Origin: Aquimixticola soesokkakensis
GTDB lineage: Bacteria > Pseudomonadota > Alphaproteobacteria > Rhodobacterales > Rhodobacteraceae
Length of the DNA: 64,000 nt
Assembly (NCBI RefSeq): GCF_900172375.1
Contig: NZ_FWFS01000003.1
Location: forward strand, 186,001 to 250,000
Reading direction: 5' to 3'
Below, one piece after another: positions 55,051 to 62,105 of the stretch. Position 1 is the stretch's first letter, and each line of letters begins with the position of its first letter. A program made the translations under genes and the position numbers. Below the pieces are notes generated by a model that had not been told where the DNA came from, did no database searches, and saw nothing but the letters and a program-made list of their open reading frames with translations.

Positions 55051-55236
55051 TCAAAACCTATCAAATCCTTTAGAAATCACGCGTCCAAAGATCACGCGAC
55101 GTGATGAAAACGAAACAAAGATGCGCAGGCTGTCGCCCCGGGGAGGAGGCGACAAATTGCGTGGCTTGTACCCTTTACGACGGATGTAAGCTTTTCCGTC
55201 ACGAGTCACGGCTTTGTGTTTGATATTCTTGCGCAA
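55051..55236 (-). CDS. doubtful short frame in the RND leader
   Basis: 61 codons from a TTG start; the first 28 residues are very basic (KNIKHKAVTRDGKAYIRRKG). It overlaps the hairpin (55131-55154) and the operator palindrome. The A/T-rich, structured DNA fits a leader or small RNA better than a gene. Kept as doubtful. Confidence 0.15.
   Translation of the reverse strand: MRKNIKHKAVTRDGKAYIRRKGYKPRNLSPPPRGDSLRIFVSFSSRRVIFGRVISKGFDRF
55091..55105. promoter_or_regulatory. palindromic operator candidate of the RND operon
   Basis: ATCACG-CGA-CGTGAT (55091-55105), with a direct half copy ATCACGCG at 55076-55083 (15 bp upstream of the second). It lies 61 nt before the adaptor start codon. Confidence 0.5.
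55131..55154 (-). ncRNA. hairpin with CcsR-like CCUCCUCCC loop
   Basis: Stem TGTCGCC (minus strand 55154-55148) with GGCGACA (55137-55131). The minus-strand text across the loop contains exactly CCTCCTCCC. In Rhodobacter sphaeroides the CcsR small RNAs carry this motif in loops; here I see one copy, in the leader of the RND operon. Could be an RNA in its own right or a leader element. Confidence 0.4.
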
Positions 55237-55286
55237 ACCGGCATCCCGCCCAGCGCATAGCTGCCCGCTTTCGGCTGCGCCGCGCG

Positions 55287-55793
55287 TCAGCGTTTTTTGA
55301 CAAACTCGGTCAGAATCACGATCCGCTGGCCTTCGACACGCCCCTCGATCTGGCTGGCCGTATCCGCCAAAAGCGAAATGCGCGTCACGGCGGTGCCACG
55401 TTTGGCCGTAAAGCCCCCGCCTTTGACGACCAGATCCTTGATCAAGACCACCGTATCGCCCGCCGCCAGAACATCGCCATTGCTGTCACGGTGGATCACG
55501 TCCGATCCGCCCGACTGCGCCCAGTCCAGCACCTCGGGCTCGAGGTAGAGCATCTCGAGGGCATCCGCTGCAAAGGCCTGATCGCGCAACCGGTTGAGCA
55601 TCCGCCAGCACAGAACCTGAACGGCAGGCTCTTGTGACCACATCGCCGTGCTTAGACAGTGCCAGTGATCTGTCGGGACATCATGGCCCTTGATCCCCTC
55701 GGCGCAGGTCTTGCACAGGGGCACGCTGTCACTGCGCGGCGCCACATCCACCCGTGCCACATCCCGCCCTGAGTCACAAAAAGCACAGATCAT
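55287..55793 (-). CDS. PhnA/YjdM-like zinc-ribbon protein
   Basis: 168 residues. N-terminal zinc-ribbon Cys pairs (CAFCDSG, LCKTC), then a linker, and a C-terminal PhnA-type SH3-like domain (about 105-168, DSNGDVLAAGDTVVLIKDLVVKGGG). Relatives are labelled PhnA or alkylphosphonate utilisation protein by context only, and their activity is uncertain. The ATG at 55793 is supported by the Cys pairs at the N-terminus. Divergent from tamA, with 320 nt between them. Confidence 0.85.
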   Translation of the reverse strand: MICAFCDSGRDVARVDVAPRSDSVPLCKTCAEGIKGHDVPTDHWHCLSTAMWSQEPAVQVLCWRMLNRLRDQAFAADALEMLYLEPEVLDWAQSGGSDVIHRDSNGDVLAAGDTVVLIKDLVVKGGGFTAKRGTAVTRISLLADTASQIEGRVEGQRIVILTEFVKKR

Positions 55794-56113
55794 GGCGCAT
55801 CCTTTGCGGCAAAAAAGAGTGTAAATCCGTGCGTTGCATGCCATCCCGACGCCCCGCAGGCAAGGGGACACCCCGCCAGATACCCCGCCAGACACCGCGC
55901 CAAAGGTCGCATGCGCGCGCCGCCGTGCCCACAGGCGCATCCCCATCACGTCAAATCACAACCGCGACTTTCCGCCGAGCGGCTGAAACAATCGCGCTTT
56001 GGGCATGTTTTCGCCCGCAAGCCCTTTCCTTTCAGGCAAACTCGGGCACATTATCACGAAAAGTCATGCCGTTTTCAAAGCGCGCAAAATGAGACGCCAG
56101 ATCGAGGTCCGAG
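55794..56113. other. 320-nt divergent intergenic region
   Basis: Between the PhnA-like gene and tamA. No gene or terminator. The direct repeat CCCGCCAGA occurs twice near 55875-55895, and CACATTATCAC near 56046 could contain a tamA -10 element. Nothing else. Confidence 0.5.
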
Positions 56114-58021
56114 TTGCACAATTCAAACAAACCGCCTGTCGCTGACAGTTTCCCGCCTTCGACGAACGCGCCGCGCGGCGCTCAGGCGCTGCGCCGCGGG
56201 GTCTCCTGTGTGGCGCTGGCTCTGGTGGCGGCGGCGGGTTTGGCGACAAGCCAGCCCGCGCAGGCGCTCGACATCCGCTGGAGCGATGCGCAAAACGGCG
56301 ATCTCGACAAGGACCTGCTGAAAACGCTCAAGGGCGTCTCGCTGACGGAAACCGCGCAGGCCGAGGATGAAACCGACAGCCAGTCGATCATCTCGGCGGC
56401 ACAATCGGACTATCGCCAGGTGGTCGGCGTGCTCTATCGCGACGGCTACTACGGCCCGAACGTGCATATTTACATCGACGGTGTCGAAGCGTCCCAACGC
56501 CAGCTGATCAACCCGCCCGCCACCGTGGAAAATGTCCTCTTTGTCATCGACACCGGCCCGCAATTTTCTTTCGGACAGGCCGAGGTCGGCCCGCTGGCAA
56601 CCCTCAACAAACGCGAAGTGGCCGAAGCCAATACCGTGCCCGAGGCCTTTGCGACGGGCGAAGTGGCCAAATCCGCGCTGGTGGGCAAGGCCAAGGACGC
56701 CGCGATCGAAGGCTGGCGGCAGGATGGCTACCCGATGGCCGCCCTCAGCCGCTCGGATGTGGTCGCCAACCACCCGAGCGAAACGCTGAATGTCGCCCTC
56801 GGGATCACCCCCGGCCCCAAAGCAACCATGGGCGCCTTGACCTTTTCGGGCGAGACCAGAGTGCGCCCCGAACGGATGGTCGCCATCGCAGGCTACCCCA
56901 CGGGCAAGGAATACGACCCCGACCTGATGACACTGGTCACCACACGCCTGCAACGCACGGGCACCTTCACCTCCGTCTCGCTGAGCGAAGCCGACCGCGT
57001 GAACCCCGATGGCACCTATGATGCCACGGTCGCCACCGTGGACTACAAGCCCCGCCGCTTCGGCTTTGGCGCGGAGCTGTCCTCGGTCGATGGGCTGACC
57101 ATCAGCTCCTATTGGTATCACCGCAACATCACCGGCGCGGCGGATCGTTTGCGCTTTGACGCCGAAGTGGCGGGCATCGGCTCCCCGTCGGGCGAGGATT
57201 ACACGCTGTCGACCACCTACCGCCGCCCCGCGACCTTCTGGACGGACACCACGCTGGTGGCCACCGCAACGGCGTCGCGGCTGGACGAGCCGGACTATCT
57301 GTCAAAACTGGTCGAGGGCCAGATCGGCCTTGAGGCCATCGTCAGCCCGACCTTCAACGCCACGGCCAGCATCGGCTATCGCTATTCCGAAGATACCGAC
57401 GATCTGGGCACGCGCGAATTCCACCACATCATTTTTCCCATCGAAATCGAAGGCGACTACCGCCGCCCCAACAGCCTCAACCCCGTGTCGGGCAACTACT
57501 ATACCGCCGACATTACCCCCTATATCGGTGTGCAAGGCTCGACCTCGGGCGCACGGTTCTACGGCGATGCGCGGCGCTACTTCAGCCTTGGGGCGCAGGA
57601 CCGCATCGTGCTGGCGGGGCGTGTGATGGCCGGCTCGATTGTCGGCTCCGATCTGGACACCACGCCTGCGGATCTGCTGTTTTACTCGGGCGGCGGGGGC
57701 ACTGTGCGCGGACAACCCTACCAATCGCTCGGCGTGACGACAGAGGACGGCGCGGATGTTGGCGGGCTGGGCTACCTTGGCCTCAACGCCGAAGTGCGCG
57801 GCAAGATCACCGATAAAATTCAGCTTGTCGGCTTTTACGACTACGGCACCGTTGGCACCTCTTCTGTGCCCGGTCAGGACGCGAAATCCCAAGCGGGTGC
57901 AGGGCTTGGCCTGCGCTACAACACCGGCGTCGGCCCGATCCGGCTGGACGTCGCCACCCCTGTGTCGGGCGAGACCGGCGATGGCATTCAGGTTTACATC
58001 GGAATCGGACAAGCATTTTGA
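56114..58021 (+). CDS. tamA: outer-membrane assembly factor TamA
   Basis: 635 residues, Omp85 family. Signal segment (about 30-50, ending QPAQA), periplasmic POTRA-like domains (about 60-300), a C-terminal 16-strand barrel, and a final Phe (YIGIGQAF) as in outer-membrane proteins. A TTG start at 56114 is chosen because no in-frame ATG or GTG exists before the signal segment. The start is uncertain. It overlaps tamB by 4 nt and together they form the TAM translocation module. Confidence 0.88.
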   Translation: MHNSNKPPVADSFPPSTNAPRGAQALRRGVSCVALALVAAAGLATSQPAQALDIRWSDAQNGDLDKDLLKTLKGVSLTETAQAEDETDSQSIISAAQSDYRQVVGVLYRDGYYGPNVHIYIDGVEASQRQLINPPATVENVLFVIDTGPQFSFGQAEVGPLATLNKREVAEANTVPEAFATGEVAKSALVGKAKDAAIEGWRQDGYPMAALSRSDVVANHPSETLNVALGITPGPKATMGALTFSGETRVRPERMVAIAGYPTGKEYDPDLMTLVTTRLQRTGTFTSVSLSEADRVNPDGTYDATVATVDYKPRRFGFGAELSSVDGLTISSYWYHRNITGAADRLRFDAEVAGIGSPSGEDYTLSTTYRRPATFWTDTTLVATATASRLDEPDYLSKLVEGQIGLEAIVSPTFNATASIGYRYSEDTDDLGTREFHHIIFPIEIEGDYRRPNSLNPVSGNYYTADITPYIGVQGSTSGARFYGDARRYFSLGAQDRIVLAGRVMAGSIVGSDLDTTPADLLFYSGGGGTVRGQPYQSLGVTTEDGADVGGLGYLGLNAEVRGKITDKIQLVGFYDYGTVGTSSVPGQDAKSQAGAGLGLRYNTGVGPIRLDVATPVSGETGDGIQVYIGIGQAF

Positions 58022-61000
58022 GACAGCTTATTTTGAAACGCTCGACGTTTTTCGCAGCCCTTGTGGCCTTGCCGCTTGCCACCCTGCCCCTCACCCTGCC
58101 CCTCTGGGCCCAAGACACGGCGCAAGACACGGCGACCGCCGCGCAGGACGATCCCACCGGCATGGCCCAGGCCCCGCGCAGCGAGGATGAAATCGCCGCC
58201 GACGCCGAGGCCGCCGACCCGCGTCAGGAAGCCCAGGACAAATCGCGCATCGTCAGCTTCCTTGAGGAAAAACTGTCGGGAAAAGGCCGTGACATCCGCA
58301 TTTCGGGCTTCAAAGGGCTGCTGTCGTCCACGGCGACGCTCGAAAGCCTGACGATTGCCGATGGTCAAGGCACCTGGCTGACGCTGTCGGGTGTGACCCT
58401 CGATTGGGACCGCTCGGCGCTGTTGCTGCGCGGGCGTCTGGATGTTCAAAGCCTGACGGCGGATGAAATCATTCTGGCGCGCAAACCCGTGGCCGCCCTC
58501 ACCGATGCGGTGCCCGACGCCAAAGCCACCCCCTTTGCGCTGCCTGACCTGCCCGTCTCGGTCTCCATCGACGAGCTCACGGCTGCAAAAGTGACACTGG
58601 GGCCGACCATTCTGGACACGCCCGAGGATATCGTCGTCGCGCTCACCGGCAATGCCCAGCTTGCGGATGGCGCGGGCACAGCGCAATTGGCTATCAACCG
58701 CATCGACGGCACCGTTGGCAGCTTCCAGCTGGCCGCAAGCTATGACGACGCGACCACTGTGGCCGATATCAACCTGACCGTCACCGAGGAAAGCGGCGGC
58801 GTGATTGCCAGCCTGGCAAACCTGCCCGACAGCCCCTCCGTCGATCTGACGCTCACCGGCTCCGGCCCGATTGACGCCTTCACCGCCGATCTGGACCTGT
58901 CCACCAACGGGGCGCCCCGCCTGCAAGGGGCTGTCACCCTTGGCGCGCAGCCCTACACCGGCGACGATGTGACGGTGGCTGCGGGGGACCCCGCTCCGAT
59001 GACCCGCACCTTCACTGTCGATCTTGGCGGCGATGTCACCGCCCTGTTCCTCACCCAGTATCAGGACTTTTTCGGCCCCGATGTGGCGCTGACCACCACG
59101 GGGTCCCTGTATCCCAACGGCGCGCTGGACCTGAGCGCGCTGTCGCTGGATGCGCGCGCGATCACGCTTGAGGGCACCCTGTCGCTGGGGGCTGACAAAT
59201 TCCCCACGGCCTTCGATCTGGACGGTCGCATTTCCAGCCCGGACGGCAGCCCTGTGTTGCTGCCGCTCTCGGGCGAGCCGGTGCGCGTGCAAAACGTCGA
59301 TCTGCGCGCGCTGTTCGAGGCGGGTGCCAGCGAAGACTGGAACGCCGATATCACCGTCCAGGGGTTCGAGCGCGGCGCCTATTCTGCAGCGGGCGCAACC
59401 CTGACGGGGCGCGGCACGATTGCGCGCAACGGCGATGTGGCCACGCAGGCCGACGGGCTGACGGCCGATGTCAGCTTTGATCTCGAGAGTTTGAAAACCG
59501 GCGATAGCGATCTGGACACCGCCCTTGGCGAGACCCTTAAAGGCACCGCAGACATCGCCTGGGAGCGCGGCGCGCCAACCGACGTGAAATCCCTGCAAGT
59601 GAGCGCAGGCAATGTGCGCCTGACCGCCTCGGCCACCATCGGCGGTCTGGAAAACGGCTATCCGGTGTCAGGCAACGCAACCCTGAGCGCGCCGGATCTG
59701 ACCCGTTTTGCCGCCGTGGCCGACCGCCCGCTCGCAGGGGCGGTCACCCTCGCGCTCGAAGGGGACGCCGCGCTGCTGGGCGGCGCGTTCGACCTCAAAG
59801 CGACGGGCACCGGCACCGATCTTCGGACCGGTATCGACCAGGCTGACAACGTGCTTGAGGGCGAAGCCGCGTTTACGGTGGATGCCAAGCGCGACGAAAC
59901 CGGCACCACGCTGCGCCAGTTCGACGTGACCACCCCCGCCCTGACCATTTCGGCCAATGGCGATGTGGATGGCGACAATATCGACGTGGCGCTGGACGCG
60001 CGCCTCGATGATGCCGCGCGCCTGTCGGACCAGTTGCAAGGGCCTTTGACGCTGACCGGCACGGCAGCGCGCAAGGATGCCGGCCCCTATGAGGTCGATC
60101 TGAGCGCCGCTGGCCCATATGACGCGCAGGCCAGCGTGATCGGCTCGGTCTCGCAGGAGGCCATCGACGTGACGATCGACGCCGCAATGCCCGACGTGTC
60201 CAAAGTCTATCCCAGTGCCGCCGGGCCGCTCGATGTCAACGGCACCATCAAACGCGCCAGCGCCACCGACCCGATGGATATCGACGTGACCGCGTCGGGT
60301 CCCTACAATGCCACCGCCTCGGTGATCGGGGCCGTGTCCAGCGACAAGATCGATGTGCAGATCGCCGCCGCCCTGCCCGACGCTTCGCGCATCGTGGCCC
60401 AGACCACCGGCCCCTTTGCCCTGAACGGCAGCGTGAAACGCGAAGGCGCTGGCCCGATTGAAATCAACATGGACGCCAATGGCCCCTACGCGGCGACAAC
60501 GACGGTGTCGGGGCAAATCGACGGTGGGGATTTCAACCTCGATGTCGATGCGCGCCTGCCCGAACTGGCCCGCGTCGTGCCCGCCGTGTCCGGACCGCTG
60601 GGCGTGAGCGGCAATGTCAGCCGCACAGGGGGCGGTGCCTTTGGTGTCAACGTCGATCTGACCGGCCCCGCAGGCACCAAAGCCAAAGTCGCGGGGACCC
60701 TGGGGGCGGATGTGTCCAGCGCGGACCTTGCGATCACCGGCACAGCCCCGCTGGGTCTGGCCAACCGCTACACCGATACGGTGTCGGTGACCGGCGCGGC
60801 CGCGTTCAACCTGCGCCTCGACGGCCCCTTGGCCCTGTCGTCGCTTGCAGGGACGGTAAACTCGTCGGATGCGCGCGTCACCCTGCCCGCGATGGGCTAC
60901 GGGTTCAATTTTCCCAGTGCCCAGATCACCCTGTCGGGCGGGCGCTCTACCCTCAATGTCACCGCGCGCTCGGATGACGGGGGGCGGTTCGAAGTCACCG

Positions 61001-62022
61001 GCCCGTTGAGCCTGTCCAACGGGTTTGACAGCGATCTGACGATCCGGCTGGTGCGCCTGCGTGTCCAGTCCGAAGACCTCTATGTGACCCGCATCAACGG
61101 CACGCTGCGCCTTGTGGGGCCATTGACGGGACAACCCCTGCTCTCGGGGGGGCTGACGCTTGAGGAAACCGAAGTAAATATTTCCGCGCCGGTGGGCGGG
61201 GGCACCGTGTCCATTCCCGACGTGGTGCACGCGGGCGAAACCAGTGCCGTGGACAGCACCCTCGCGCGCGCCGGACTGGTCGAGACCGACAAGACCTCTG
61301 GGGCGACCACCACCACCAGCAGCGCTGGCGGCATTGCCCTGAGGGTGCGGGTCTCGGCGCCCAACCAGATTTTCGTGCGCGGGCGCGGGCTGGACGCGGA
61401 ACTGGGCGGCTCGCTACAGGTGACGGGCACCACGGCCAACATCGTGCCCGTGGGCCAGTTCAACCTCGTGCGGGGGCGGCTCGACATTCTGGGGAACCGT
61501 CTGGACCTGCAAACGGGGAACCTCGTGCTTCAGGGCAACCTTGACCCCACGATCTACCTGCAAGCCACGACAACCACCGAGGATGCCACGATCACCGTAA
61601 CGGTGTCGGGGTCTGTGTCCGATCCCGAGATCGATTTCTCCTCCTCGCCCGACCTGCCCGATGACGAAATTCTCGCACGGCTGATCTTTGGTCAGGCCCT
61701 GTCGGATATTTCACCGCTGCAAGCGCTGCAGCTTGCCCAGGCTGTGGCAACGCTGACCGGAAACGGGGGCGGTTTGATGAATTCGATCCGCGAGCAGTTC
61801 GACCTCGACGATCTGGATGTCTCGACCACGGATGACGGCACGCTGGCGGTGTCGGCGGGCAAATACCTGACCGACAACGTCTACACCGACGTGCAGCTCG
61901 ACGCCGAGGGCAACACCCAGATCAACCTCAACCTCGACGTGACCAAGGATGTCACCGTCAAGGGCGGCGTAAAGGACAGCGGCGAGACCTCTCTGGGGGT
62001 GTTCTTCGAACAGGACTACTGA
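58018..62022 (+). CDS. tamB: translocation and assembly module TamB
   Basis: 1334 residues, DUF490/AsmA-like. N-terminal signal anchor (about 8-30), a long periplasmic beta-helical body, and the TamB C-terminal domain (about 1000-1334: DILGNRLDLQTGNL, DDEILARLIFGQALSDISP, then the final YTDVQLDAEGN and FEQDY). Residues about 658-907 hold four imperfect repeats of about 62 residues, each with a GP(L/F/Y) core. TTG start overlapping the tamA stop. TamB probably conducts phospholipids across the envelope. Confidence 0.92.
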   Translation: MRQLILKRSTFFAALVALPLATLPLTLPLWAQDTAQDTATAAQDDPTGMAQAPRSEDEIAADAEAADPRQEAQDKSRIVSFLEEKLSGKGRDIRISGFKGLLSSTATLESLTIADGQGTWLTLSGVTLDWDRSALLLRGRLDVQSLTADEIILARKPVAALTDAVPDAKATPFALPDLPVSVSIDELTAAKVTLGPTILDTPEDIVVALTGNAQLADGAGTAQLAINRIDGTVGSFQLAASYDDATTVADINLTVTEESGGVIASLANLPDSPSVDLTLTGSGPIDAFTADLDLSTNGAPRLQGAVTLGAQPYTGDDVTVAAGDPAPMTRTFTVDLGGDVTALFLTQYQDFFGPDVALTTTGSLYPNGALDLSALSLDARAITLEGTLSLGADKFPTAFDLDGRISSPDGSPVLLPLSGEPVRVQNVDLRALFEAGASEDWNADITVQGFERGAYSAAGATLTGRGTIARNGDVATQADGLTADVSFDLESLKTGDSDLDTALGETLKGTADIAWERGAPTDVKSLQVSAGNVRLTASATIGGLENGYPVSGNATLSAPDLTRFAAVADRPLAGAVTLALEGDAALLGGAFDLKATGTGTDLRTGIDQADNVLEGEAAFTVDAKRDETGTTLRQFDVTTPALTISANGDVDGDNIDVALDARLDDAARLSDQLQGPLTLTGTAARKDAGPYEVDLSAAGPYDAQASVIGSVSQEAIDVTIDAAMPDVSKVYPSAAGPLDVNGTIKRASATDPMDIDVTASGPYNATASVIGAVSSDKIDVQIAAALPDASRIVAQTTGPFALNGSVKREGAGPIEINMDANGPYAATTTVSGQIDGGDFNLDVDARLPELARVVPAVSGPLGVSGNVSRTGGGAFGVNVDLTGPAGTKAKVAGTLGADVSSADLAITGTAPLGLANRYTDTVSVTGAAAFNLRLDGPLALSSLAGTVNSSDARVTLPAMGYGFNFPSAQITLSGGRSTLNVTARSDDGGRFEVTGPLSLSNGFDSDLTIRLVRLRVQSEDLYVTRINGTLRLVGPLTGQPLLSGGLTLEETEVNISAPVGGGTVSIPDVVHAGETSAVDSTLARAGLVETDKTSGATTTTSSAGGIALRVRVSAPNQIFVRGRGLDAELGGSLQVTGTTANIVPVGQFNLVRGRLDILGNRLDLQTGNLVLQGNLDPTIYLQATTTTEDATITVTVSGSVSDPEIDFSSSPDLPDDEILARLIFGQALSDISPLQALQLAQAVATLTGNGGGLMNSIREQFDLDDLDVSTTDDGTLAVSAGKYLTDNVYTDVQLDAEGNTQINLNLDVTKDVTVKGGVKDSGETSLGVFFEQDY
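59991..60740 (+). repeat. tamB: four-copy in-frame repeat inside tamB
   Basis: Four units of about 186 nt encode 60-62 residues each, with the recurring cores ARL/AMP/ALP/RLP, GPL-x-GT-x-KR and GPY-x-A-x-VIG. The third copy starts near 60364. Protein similarity is clear; DNA identity is only moderate, so these are not recent duplicates. Confidence 0.75.
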
Positions 62023-62042
62023 GGCAAAGCCCCCCTATGCAG

Positions 62043-62103
62043 CCCTCCGGCCCGCCGCGAAAGCGCAGGCCGGGGGGATTACCGGAGGAAGCGCAGGCCG
62101 GGG
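62043..62103. repeat. hairpin plus 15-bp repeat between tamB and the TPR gene
   Basis: CCCTCCGGCC (62043-62052) can pair with GGCCGGGGGG (62068-62077), a possible convergent transcription end. AAGCGCAGGCCGGGG is present at 62061-62075 and exactly again at 62089-62103. Confidence 0.6.
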
Positions 62104-62105
62104 CC

